From Stenotrophomonas sp. UBA2124 (GTDB taxonomy: Bacteria; Pseudomonadota; Gammaproteobacteria; Xanthomonadales; Xanthomonadaceae), in assembly GCA_002329155.1 (NCBI GenBank), contig DCXY01000002.1, forward strand, positions 73,967 to 137,966: a stretch of DNA of 64,000 nucleotides. The letters run 5' to 3'. The position numbers and the translations under genes were made by a program. Every line of letters starts with the position of its first letter. Within the stretch, counting starts at the first letter, position 1. This document shows positions 1 to 7,379 of the stretch, piece after piece. The notes under the pieces are model-generated. The model was not told the origin of the DNA. It worked only from the letters and a program-made list of their open reading frames with translations, and made no database searches.

Positions 1-56
1 TGCTGGCCGGCGAACGCCTTGCCGTGCTGTTGAATGAGCTGCTCGACAGCCCCTGA
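1..56 (+). CDS. 3' end of an unidentified gene (possibly S1/P1 nuclease)
   Basis: Only the last 17 codons are inside the window, in the frame that starts at base 3 and ends in TGA at 54-56. The tail reads LAGERLAVLLNELLDSP. The 'AGxRLAxLLN' style ending resembles the C-terminus of S1/P1-type secreted nucleases, but this is a guess from a very short stretch. It converges on the lipoprotein gene ending at 122. Confidence 0.4.
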   Translation, partial: LAGERLAVLLNELLDSP

Positions 57-121
57 GTGCAACCGGCACCTGCCAACACAGGTGCCGTCACCCACCAGTG
101 CTCAGCGCATGAACGCTCTGC

Positions 122-703
122 TCAGCGCAGCCCGCCCTGACGGCGCACCATCGCCCTGCCCTCGACCACCTCGAAGGTGAAGGCATAGGCCAGTGTCACC
201 GGCACATTCTCTTCGCGCGTGGCACCACTGCAGTCGTCGGCTGCCGGCGGCACGCGGCCCGGCGGGTAATGACAGGTTGCCGCAGGCTGGAAGCGCCACT
301 GTGTGGTTGCCGCAACCACCGCCTGCAGCAGGCCTGCGTTGGCCGCGTCCGCACCGGCACGGCAGGCCGAATGCGCCACCAGGGGTTCGCTGCGCTGCAC
401 CTGCCCCTGCGCATCAACAATCACGTTCACGCATACCGTGGTGGGCGCGAGCGAGCGGCCCAGCTGATCGGGCGGCAGCACCGGGTCTTCGGCCTGCAGC
501 GCAACCGGCATGCGGAAGGCCTCCGATGCTGCCAGCTGATAGGGCTGTATCTCACCCGCCGCACCGGTGGATTCCCGCCTCAACATCTGGCGATGCTGGT
601 TGAGGTTGTAAGTGGCCTCCTCCACCACCTCGCTGGCGGGCGGGCCGCTGGCGCAGCCAGCGCACAGCAGGGCCGCAAGCCCGGACAGCAGCCACCTGCT
701 CAA
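122..703 (-). CDS. Lipoprotein with a TonB-C-like domain
   Basis: 193 aa. The N-terminus MSRWLLSGLAALLCAGCAS is a lipoprotein signal with lipobox LCAGC, so the mature protein should be anchored through the Cys at residue 17. The middle (residues ~85-150, TTVCVNVIVDAQGQVQRSEPL then TQWRFQPA) has the strand pattern of the TonB C-terminal / energy-transducer fold, with extra cysteines that could form disulfides. The start is TTG at 703-701, because this is the only start that gives the complete signal peptide. It overlaps the stop of the M56 gene as TTGA, so translation is probably coupled. It has no transmembrane anchor like a real TonB, so it is more likely a periplasmic partner of the adjacent M56-TonB protein. 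The function is not known. Confidence 0.7.
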   Translation of the reverse strand: MSRWLLSGLAALLCAGCASGPPASEVVEEATYNLNQHRQMLRRESTGAAGEIQPYQLAASEAFRMPVALQAEDPVLPPDQLGRSLAPTTVCVNVIVDAQGQVQRSEPLVAHSACRAGADAANAGLLQAVVAATTQWRFQPAATCHYPPGRVPPAADDCSGATREENVPVTLAYAFTFEVVEGRAMVRRQGGLR

Positions 704-1959
704 GCGCCGCTACCTTCATCGGCGTGGGTGACGTTCTCGTCCATGTCGAACCAGATCGGCACACGGATCGCTCCGGCCACCGGCTTGCCGTCCTTGTGCG
801 CTGGCGTGAAGCTCCACTTGTGTGCGGCAGCAATGGCAGCCTCATCGAAGACACCCTTGGGCTCGGCGGTTTCCACCATCACCTCGGTCGGCTTGCCGTC
901 CGCGCCCACGTTGATACGCAGCACCACCTTGCCGCTGATGCCCTGGTCAACCGCTGCCTTCGGATAAGCCGGCGCCGTCATGCGGTCGGTGGTGGGCCCA
1001 CTGTCCGTTGCCTCAGGCTCGGCGGAAATCCGCCCGGCTGCACCCTTGGCCACCGGCACCGCTGCATGCGCCGGCTGCGCTGCCCATGCCGCATAACCCA
1101 GACCCGACGACACCACCGCCGACAACGCCAACATCGCAACCCATTGCTTTCTGCCGGGTACCGGACGCTTCAACATGGCTATACGCTCCTTCAGTGGATG
1201 ATGGCCCTGCCAATGGCAACCCAATGGCAGGGGTGACGACGCCAACGTGGTCTTGAGCATGGCGTTGCCGTAGCTACGGCGCGTACCTTCGCCCCGGGCG
1301 ATGACGCGCTCGTCGCAGGAAAGCTCCTGGTCCTCGCGGCAGCGGTGCACGGCCAGCAGCAGCACCGGGTTGAACCAGTACAGGCAACGCAGGGCGGCCA
1401 GCAGCGCATTGACCAGCAGGTCGCCCCGCCGCTGATGCACGCGCTCGTGCAGCAGCACCAGCGCCTGCTCGCGTGCGTCATAGCGTTGCTCGAAATCGGC
1501 GGGCAGCACGATGCGTGAGCGCAGCAGGCCCACCGCTGCGGGCAGACCGGCACTGCTCTCGGCCAGCCAGGTGCCATCGGTGCGCTCGCGCAGCCGGCCC
1601 AACCGCAGCGTGAAACGATGCTGCTGCCACAGCAGCCACAACGCCTGCACCACGGCGCCCAGCAACCAGGCAGCGAACAGCAGCGAGGGCCAGGCCAGCA
1701 CGGTGTCCGGCGCGGCCATCAGCGCCTTGACCTGCACGGCTCCGGCCAGACTCACGGCGGGCACCAGCGTGCCCGCACTGGGCGCAGGCAGCAGCGGCGC
1801 CAGCAATGCCACCGGTAGCGCCAGCCACAGCAGATAGGCGGCACTCGCACCCAGCCTGCGCCTCACCGGCCCGCGCAGCATCAGTATCAACACCATTGCC
1901 ACGCTGCTGGACAGCGCCGTGGTCCACAGCAATTGCAGGAAATCAGGGCTGCTCATCAT
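700..1959 (-). CDS. M56 family (BlaR1/MecR1-type) metalloprotease with a C-terminal TonB domain
   Basis: 419 aa from the first ATG at 1959; a second ATG lies at 1956. GGAGGAG just upstream suits either start. The N-terminal half has hydrophobic segments at about residues 10-30, 42-60 and 88-112. The zinc-protease motif HERVH is near 171-175, followed by ELSCDE near 212-217, the usual M56 pattern. After another hydrophobic stretch (VAMLALSAVVSSGLGYAAWA) comes a TonB-C domain at about 325-410 (AYPKAAVDQGISGKVVLRINV ... KWSFTPA). BlaR1 proteins carry a penicillin-binding sensor domain at this place, and it is absent here. The gene overlaps the BlaI-type repressor by 17 bp, so the pair is a repressor/antirepressor unit, but the signal is unlikely to be a beta-lactam bound covalently. 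The family assignment is firm and the ligand unknown. Confidence 0.88.
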   Translation of the reverse strand: MMSSPDFLQLLWTTALSSSVAMVLILMLRGPVRRRLGASAAYLLWLALPVALLAPLLPAPSAGTLVPAVSLAGAVQVKALMAAPDTVLAWPSLLFAAWLLGAVVQALWLLWQQHRFTLRLGRLRERTDGTWLAESSAGLPAAVGLLRSRIVLPADFEQRYDAREQALVLLHERVHQRRGDLLVNALLAALRCLYWFNPVLLLAVHRCREDQELSCDERVIARGEGTRRSYGNAMLKTTLASSPLPLGCHWQGHHPLKERIAMLKRPVPGRKQWVAMLALSAVVSSGLGYAAWAAQPAHAAVPVAKGAAGRISAEPEATDSGPTTDRMTAPAYPKAAVDQGISGKVVLRINVGADGKPTEVMVETAEPKGVFDEAAIAAAHKWSFTPAHKDGKPVAGAIRVPIWFDMDENVTHADEGSGA

Positions 1960-2317
1960 CAATCTCCTCCAGCAGACGGCGCAGTTCGGCCACGTCGTCG
2001 CGGCTCAGGCGGCGGTGCTGGCTGAAGTGGGCAACCATCGGCGCCACGCGGCCATCGAACAGGCGCTCGATCAGGCTGCTGCTTTCCTCCAGCAGCCACG
2101 CATCGCGCTGCACCAGCGGTGAGTACAGATAGCGGCGGCCTTCCTTGCTGGCACCGACGGCACCCTTGTTGAGCAGGCGGTTGAGCAGGGTCTTCACCGT
2201 GGCCTCGGCCCATTCGTTGCCACCGGGCAGGCGTGCGATGACCTCCTCCGCCGTCAGGGGATGCTGGCCCCACAGCACTTCCATCACCACGGCTTCGGCT
2301 TCGCTGATCCGGATCAT
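1943..2317 (-). CDS. BlaI/MecI/CopY family transcriptional repressor
   Basis: 124 aa winged-helix repressor. The N-terminus (ISEAEAVVMEVLW ... LTAEEVIARL ... WAEATVKTLLNRLLNKGAV) is the classic BlaI DNA-binding domain with the TVKTLLNRL recognition helix. The C-terminal helices (SLIERLFDGRV ... LSRDDVAELRRLLEE) match the dimerisation part. In this family the M56 partner cleaves the repressor to induce the operon. It is first in a three-gene leftward operon and overlaps the M56 gene. A dyad operator lies immediately upstream, so autorepression is expected. No beta-lactamase gene is nearby. Confidence 0.92.
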   Translation of the reverse strand: MIRISEAEAVVMEVLWGQHPLTAEEVIARLPGGNEWAEATVKTLLNRLLNKGAVGASKEGRRYLYSPLVQRDAWLLEESSSLIERLFDGRVAPMVAHFSQHRRLSRDDVAELRRLLEEIDDEQP

Positions 2318-2319
2318 CG

Positions 2320-2355
2320 TTTACATCTGTAAATTTTCACTGATTACACGAGTAA
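2320..2355. promoter_or_regulatory. Probable BlaI-type operator (two dyads)
   Basis: Directly upstream of the repressor start codon is a perfect 14-bp palindrome TTTACA-TC-TGTAAA (2320-2333), which contains the TACAnnTGTA core known for BlaI/MecI operators. A second dyad, TTAC-ACGA-GTAA (2344-2355), is centred 23 bp away, about two helical turns. This is the arrangement expected for two repressor dimers. The first dyad begins 3 bp from the start codon, so it may also block ribosome access or transcription initiation. Confidence 0.65.
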
Positions 2356-2434
2356 ACGAAAAGCCTGTCAAGCATCTGCATGGCAGTTCATGGGTCGAAT
2401 GCTGTAATGCCCCAAACCGCAGGAACAGGACGCC

Positions 2435-4405
2435 ATGCCGCAACACGTGACCGACCTCGACGCCGCCGTTGACTGGCTGCTGGCCCGCACCGACGGCCCG
2501 TTGCGCATCGGCGCCCCGCTGGCGCTGGGCAAGCCGCACCGCCTGCTCAACGCGCTGTATGCACGCATCGAGAACGACCCCTCACGGCCGCTGCAGCTGT
2601 ACACCGCGCTGTCCCTGAACCCACCGAAGGCAAAGGGCGATGGTCTTGAAGCCCGCTTCATGGCGCCCTTCGTTCAACGCCATTTCGGCGATGACTTCCC
2701 GCGCCTGCTGTACGCCGATGCGGTGCTGCGCGACGCACTGCCCGCGCACGTGCAGGTGGAAGAGTTCTACATGCAGTCCGGCGCGCTGCTTGGCTCATCG
2801 CAGGCGCAGCGCAACTACACCAGCCTGAACTACACGCATGCGGCCGATGCCGTGGCCCAGCGCGCGCCAAACGTCATCGTGCAGAAGGTAGCGTTCCGCG
2901 AGGGCAGCACGCGGCTCTCGCTTTCCTGCAACAACGACATCACCCAGGACACGCTCGATGCCATCGCCCGCCGTGGCCTGCCGCGCCCGCTGCTGATTGC
3001 CGAAGTGGACCCGCAGCTGCCCTGGCTGGGGGGCTCGGCCACCGTGCCTGCGGATTTCTTTGATCTGGTGGTAGTGCCGCCGGGGCCGTATCCACAGCTG
3101 TTCGGCCTGCCACGCCAGCCGGTGAATGATGCAGATTACGCCATCGGCTTTCTCGCCAGTGCACTGGTGCGCGACGGCGGCACGCTGCAGATCGGTATCG
3201 GCACCTTGGCCGACGCACTGAGCCACGCACTGGTGATGCGCCATACCGACAACGCCCGTTACCGGCAGGTGCTGCATGCGCTCGATCCCGAGATCGAACA
3301 GCGCCCACTCGTGCTTGAAGCCGGCGGCCTGGAACCGTTTGACGTGGGCCTGTACGGCTGCAGCGAGATGCTCAACGAAGGCTTCCGCGTCCTTGTGCAG
3401 AGCGGCGTGATCCGCCGCAAGGTGCATGACGACCTTGCGCTGATGCAGCGCATCGAGAACGGCAGCGCCTACATGTCCGACCACGCCACGCTTGCCGCCG
3501 AAGGCGAGTACCTGCATGGCGCGTTCTATCTCGGCTCGCCGGAGTTCTACGACTGGTTGCGCCACCGGCCCGAGGACGAATGCCGCGCCATCGGCATGCG
3601 CCGCATCAGTGAGATCAACCAGCTCTACGGCGGCAACGAAACCCTTGAGCAGCTGCAGCGCCGCGATGCACGCTTCTTCAACTCCTGCATGATGGCCACC
3701 GCGCTGGGCGCGGCGGTCTCCGATGCACTGGAAGATGGACGCGTGGTGTCCGGCGTCGGCGGCCAGTACAACTTCGTGGCCATGGCCCACGCCCTGCCGG
3801 ACGCGCGCAGCATCCTGATGTTCCGCGCACTGCGCGAAGATGCCGGCAAGCCCCAGTCCAACGTGCGCTGGAACTACGGCCACACCACCATTCCGCGCCA
3901 CCTGCGCGACATCTTCATCAACGAATACGGCATCGCCGACCTGCGCAACCTCACCGACGAGGACTGCGTGATCGCCATGACCGCCATCACCGACGCCGCC
4001 TTCCAGACACCGCTGCTGGAACAGGCGAAATCGGCGAAGAAGCTGGCGCGTGACTTCACCGCACCGGCCGCATGGCAGCGCAACACCAAGCAGACATTGA
4101 AAGCCGCGCTGGTCCCCTTCCGCGCCGATGGCAGCCTGCCCGACTACCCGCTGGGCAGTGATTTCACCGCCATCGAGCAGGACCTGCTGCGTGCCCTCAG
4201 CTGGCTCAAGGCCAACACCGCCACGCGCGGCGACAAACTGCGCACGGTATGGGCCGCCCTGCGCCAATCCGCCGGCGACAACGACGCGATGTACCTGCAA
4301 CGCATGGGACTGGAGCAACCTGGCTCCTTCGGCGAACGGCTCAACGCGCGGCTGCTGCGGTTGGGGCTGGCAAAAACGGCGCGCGCACCCGGCATTGATC
4401 ACTGA
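2435..4405 (+). CDS. Acetyl-CoA hydrolase/transferase family protein
   Basis: 656 aa, cytoplasmic. The C-terminal half has signature segments of the acetyl-CoA hydrolase/transferase C domain: VVSGVGGQYNFVAMAHAL (about residues 430-447), a WNYGHTTIPRH stretch, and NEYGIADLRNLTDEDCV. Family members move or hydrolyse CoA from acetyl-CoA or other short acyl-CoAs, as in acetate or succinate handling. At 656 residues it is longer than the usual 430-550, with an N-terminal extension (to about residue 130) that I cannot assign. The start ATG is preceded by AGGA at 2427-2430. It stands alone, divergent from the BlaI operon, and its 3' end overlaps the broken kinase gene by 7 bp. The exact acyl substrate cannot be read from the sequence. 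Confidence 0.8.
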   Translation: MPQHVTDLDAAVDWLLARTDGPLRIGAPLALGKPHRLLNALYARIENDPSRPLQLYTALSLNPPKAKGDGLEARFMAPFVQRHFGDDFPRLLYADAVLRDALPAHVQVEEFYMQSGALLGSSQAQRNYTSLNYTHAADAVAQRAPNVIVQKVAFREGSTRLSLSCNNDITQDTLDAIARRGLPRPLLIAEVDPQLPWLGGSATVPADFFDLVVVPPGPYPQLFGLPRQPVNDADYAIGFLASALVRDGGTLQIGIGTLADALSHALVMRHTDNARYRQVLHALDPEIEQRPLVLEAGGLEPFDVGLYGCSEMLNEGFRVLVQSGVIRRKVHDDLALMQRIENGSAYMSDHATLAAEGEYLHGAFYLGSPEFYDWLRHRPEDECRAIGMRRISEINQLYGGNETLEQLQRRDARFFNSCMMATALGAAVSDALEDGRVVSGVGGQYNFVAMAHALPDARSILMFRALREDAGKPQSNVRWNYGHTTIPRHLRDIFINEYGIADLRNLTDEDCVIAMTAITDAAFQTPLLEQAKSAKKLARDFTAPAAWQRNTKQTLKAALVPFRADGSLPDYPLGSDFTAIEQDLLRALSWLKANTATRGDKLRTVWAALRQSAGDNDAMYLQRMGLEQPGSFGERLNARLLRLGLAKTARAPGIDH

Positions 4406-4926
4406 GTCGCAGTACATATGAAATCCCCCCGAGCCGAGCGCAGGCGATAGGCATCAAGCACCTGCGCCGCGCTCTGCCCACCCGTTTCAATCACATGCGC
4501 CGCGAATGCATTGGGCAGCGCCTCGAACTGCCCGTGCATGCGCCGTACCACCTCAGCGTTGGCTGACGGCTGCGAGCTGCGTGCGCTCGCCCGTGCCAGC
4601 AGCACATCCAATGGCGCTTTCAGCAGCACATAGTGAAGGCTGCCCAGCTTCTCCCCGATCAACGGCAACAGCCACGGGCCAATCACGCCGTCCAGATAGA
4701 CGGTGTAGCCCGCTTCGGCATACTCGCGGGCCGCAGCTACATACGCGCGCACCGCGGCCTCGTTCTACTGCCGCGCTTCCGGCAACGAGGGGTCGATGCG
4801 GTTTGTGATGAAGCGGAAGAACAGGTCGGTTTCAATATGCACGCCATGCGGGTCATCACTGGCCAGCATGCGGGCCAGCGTGGTTTTCCCCGAACCGGGC
4901 GCGCCTGCCATCACCACGACTGCCAT
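4399..4926 (-). pseudogene. P-loop kinase-like ATPase (AAA_33 type), interrupted by an in-frame stop
   Basis: The reading frame from ATG 4926 would encode 175 residues but is cut by TAG at 4767-4765, codon 54. The first part has a Walker A motif (MAGAPGSGKTTLARML, residues 6-21). The second part resumes at once in the same frame (NEAAVRAYVAAAREYAEAG...) and includes a Walker-B-like YTVYLDGV and a lid-like Arg-rich helix (LARASARSSQP). The break is a single codon (..ARQ-stop-NEA..), so one base change such as CAG to TAG explains it. A strong ribosome site (AGGAGG, 7-8 bases upstream) suggests the gene was active. It resembles small ATP-binding proteins related to zeta toxin or shikimate kinase. 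The alternatives are a sequencing error or readthrough. Confidence 0.75.
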
Positions 4927-4984
4927 GCACCCTCCTGCCTTTCCATCGGGAAGCCGGGCCTGAGTATAGGCGCGCAGTAACCCC

Positions 4985-5115
4985 GTAGCCCGGGTAAGCA
5001 CAGCGCACCCGGGAACAACCGAACTAAATCCACCATCAACGCGCATCGCTTCCACACAAATGGCGTGCCGGGCAGGCAGAAGCTCCCCGGGTGCGCTTGC
5101 GCTTACCCGGGCTAC
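4985..5115. repeat. Facing pair of SMAG-like GTAG palindromes
   Basis: Two palindromic units face each other: GTAGCCCGGGTAAGCACAGC... at 4985-5013 and its inverted counterpart CCCGGGTGCGCTTGC...GGGCTAC at 5086-5115. Each has a CCCGGGT/ACCCGGG stem and a terminal GTAG, as in the SMAG repeats of Stenotrophomonas. Together they occupy the 271-bp gap between the broken kinase gene and transketolase. I see nothing else there apart from the transketolase terminator. Confidence 0.75.
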
Positions 5116-5140
5116 GTTTCTACGTTTCCGGAGCCGGAAA

Positions 5141-5166
5141 ACAACAAGGCCGGGAATACCCGGCCT
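5141..5166 (-). terminator. Transketolase terminator
   Basis: An 8-bp GC stem, AGGCCGGG-AATA-CCCGGCCT (5147-5166), lies downstream of the transketolase stop. Read on the minus strand it is followed by TTGTTGTTTT, a usable T-rich tract for intrinsic termination. Confidence 0.65.
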
Positions 5167-5197
5167 CGTCGTCATCCACTGCAGCGGTGCTGGGCGC

Positions 5198-7204
5198 TTA
5201 CTTGCCGGCCAGCGCCCTGGCGGCGGCCACCACGGCATCGGTGGTGATACCGAAGTGCTTGTACAGCTGGTCCGCCGGGGCAGACGCACCGAAGGTGTCC
5301 AGGCCGACGACGGCGCCGTCCAGACCCACGTACTTGTGCCAGAAGCCGGTGACGCCGGCTTCCACCGCCACGCGCCTGCGCACGGCATCGGGCAGCACCG
5401 ACTCGCGGTACGCGGCGTCCTGACGCTCGAACACGTCGGTAGACGGCATCGACACCACGCGCGCCTTGATGCCGGCAGCGTCCAGCTCGGCTTTGGCGGC
5501 CATGGCCAGCGCCACTTCCGAACCGGTACCGATCAGGATCACATCCGGCGTGCCATTGGCATCTGCCAGCACGTAGCCACCGCGTTCGATCTGCTTGACC
5601 TGCTCTTCGCTGCGCTGCTGCGCCGGCAGGTTCTGGCGGCTGAAGATCAGGCAGCTCGGTCCTTCCTTGCGCACGATGGCGGCCTTCCAGCTCACCGCCG
5701 ATTCAGTGGCATCGCAGGGGCGCCACACATCGTTGTTCGGGATGTAACGCAGCGAGGACACATGCTCCACCGGCTGGTGGGTCGGGCCGTCTTCGCCCAG
5801 GCCGATCGAGTCGTGGGTGAACACATGGATCACATGCGCCGGGATCAGCGCGCTCATGCGCAGCGCGTTGCGTGCGTAGTCGCTGAACACCAGGAAGGTG
5901 GCGTCGAACGGCAGGAAACCACCGTGCAGGGCCAGGCCATTGGCAATCGCGCTCATGCCGAACTCGCGCACACCGTAGTGCACGTAGTTGGCGTTGGCGT
6001 CCTCGCCCACAACCGTGTGCGCGCCCTTCCACAGGGTGAGGTTGGAGCCGGCCAGGTCGGCCGAGCCGCCGATCATTTCCGGCAGCAGCGGCGCGAAGGC
6101 CTGGATGGCGTTCTGCGATGCCTTGCGCGAGGCGATGGTCGGCGCTTCAGCCTGTACCTGGGCGATGTAGGCATCGGCCTTGGCCAGGAAGTCATCCGGC
6201 AGATCGCCATGCGAGCGGCGGGTCAGCTCTTCGGCCTGCGCCGGGAACTGCGCGGCGTACTTGTCGAACAGCTGCTCCCACTCGGCCTGGCGCAGCGTGC
6301 CGGTGCCGCCTGCGCGCCAGCCGGCGTAGATTTCTTCCGGAATCTCGAACGCCGCATACGGCCAGTCCAGCGCCTTGCGGGTGGCTTCCAGTTCGTCCTT
6401 GCCCAGCGGTGCGCCGTGGCTGGATTCCTGGCCGGCCTTGTTCGGCGAACCAAACCCAATGGTGGTCTTGCAGCAGATCAGGGTGGGCTTGTCGAACTGC
6501 GACAGCGCCTGCTCGATGCCGGCCTTGATGCTGTCCGGGTCATGGCCATCGACGCCGCGCACCACGTTCCAGCCATAGGCCTCGAAACGTGCCGGCGTGT
6601 CGTCGGTGAACCAGCCTTCCACTTCACCGTCGATGGAGATGTTGTTGTCGTCCCAGAAACACACCAGCTTGTTCAGGCCCCAGGTACCGGCCAGCGAAGC
6701 GGCTTCGTGCGAGATGCCTTCCATCAGGCAGCCGTCACCCATGAACACCCAGGTGCGGTGATCGACGACTTCAAACTCCGGGCGGTTGTAGCGCTGTGCC
6801 AGCAGCTTTTCGGCCAGCGCGAAACCCACGGCATTGGCAAAGCCCTGCCCCAGCGGGCCGGTGGTGGTTTCCACGCCCGGGGTTTCGTGGTGCTCCGGGT
6901 GGCCGGCGGTCTTGCTGCCCAGCTGGCGGAACGCCTTGAGCTGCTCGATCGGCAGGTCGTAGCCGCTCAGGTGCAGCAGCGCGTACTGCAGCATCGAGCC
7001 GTGGCCGTTGGACAGCACGAAGCGGTCGCGGTTGAACCAGTTCGGGTTGTTCGGGTTGTGACGGTGGTAGTCGTTCCACAGCACTTCGGCGATGTCGGCC
7101 ATGCCCATCGGCATGCCGGGGTGGCCGGACTTGGCGGCTTCTACCGCATCAGCGGCGAGGAAACGGATGGCGTTCGCCAGCTGGCGGCGGGTGGGCTGCG
7201 TCAT
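5198..7204 (-). CDS. tkt: Transketolase
   Basis: 668 aa, the usual length for bacterial transketolase (about 665). This ThDP enzyme moves two-carbon ketol units between sugar phosphates in the non-oxidative pentose phosphate pathway. The N-terminal part has HPGMPMGMADIAEVLW, LSNGHGSMLQYALLHL, TTTGPLGQGFANAVG and the ThDP/metal motif GDGCLMEG...DDNNISIDG. The middle domain has FGMSAIANGLALHGGF and THDSIGLGEDGPTHQPVEH, and the C-terminal domain is complete. The start MTQPTRRQLANAIR at 7204 fits homologues; the frame stays open further upstream but without family similarity. rpiA of the same pathway is at 53.96 kb. Monocistronic, with its own terminator. Confidence 0.97.
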   Translation of the reverse strand: MTQPTRRQLANAIRFLAADAVEAAKSGHPGMPMGMADIAEVLWNDYHRHNPNNPNWFNRDRFVLSNGHGSMLQYALLHLSGYDLPIEQLKAFRQLGSKTAGHPEHHETPGVETTTGPLGQGFANAVGFALAEKLLAQRYNRPEFEVVDHRTWVFMGDGCLMEGISHEAASLAGTWGLNKLVCFWDDNNISIDGEVEGWFTDDTPARFEAYGWNVVRGVDGHDPDSIKAGIEQALSQFDKPTLICCKTTIGFGSPNKAGQESSHGAPLGKDELEATRKALDWPYAAFEIPEEIYAGWRAGGTGTLRQAEWEQLFDKYAAQFPAQAEELTRRSHGDLPDDFLAKADAYIAQVQAEAPTIASRKASQNAIQAFAPLLPEMIGGSADLAGSNLTLWKGAHTVVGEDANANYVHYGVREFGMSAIANGLALHGGFLPFDATFLVFSDYARNALRMSALIPAHVIHVFTHDSIGLGEDGPTHQPVEHVSSLRYIPNNDVWRPCDATESAVSWKAAIVRKEGPSCLIFSRQNLPAQQRSEEQVKQIERGGYVLADANGTPDVILIGTGSEVALAMAAKAELDAAGIKARVVSMPSTDVFERQDAAYRESVLPDAVRRRVAVEAGVTGFWHKYVGLDGAVVGLDTFGASAPADQLYKHFGITTDAVVAAARALAGK

Positions 7205-7328
7205 GGTTCGTCGGATCGGGAGGCTCCCGCGGAACTGCGGGCGGCCTATTGTCCCACAAGCCACCGCCGGCTTCAGGCCAGCCATGCCACCTTGGGCTGA
7301 CCAATGTCCCATTACCGGCAAAGCACAA

Positions 7329-7350
7329 CGGCCACCTGTTCAGGTGGCCG
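7329..7350 (-). terminator. Hairpin downstream of the symporter gene
   Basis: A perfect 10-bp inverted repeat, CGGCCACCTG-TT-CAGGTGGCCG, lies 30 bp past the symporter stop. On the minus strand it is followed by TTGTGCTTTGCC, a weak T-rich tract. It probably separates symporter transcription from tkt. Confidence 0.55.
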
Positions 7351-7379
7351 CTGGCTGGGTCCGACCCGGCGCGGGCCGG

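Noticed and set aside
700..2317. Beta-lactam resistance operon (bla/mec)
   Set aside because: The regulator families match but there is no beta-lactamase or PBP gene adjacent, and the sensor domain is absent.
5060..7300. A 746-codon plus-strand frame opposite transketolase
   Set aside because: Same reason: antisense shadow of a long conserved gene, with His/Arg/Gly-biased translation and no domain.
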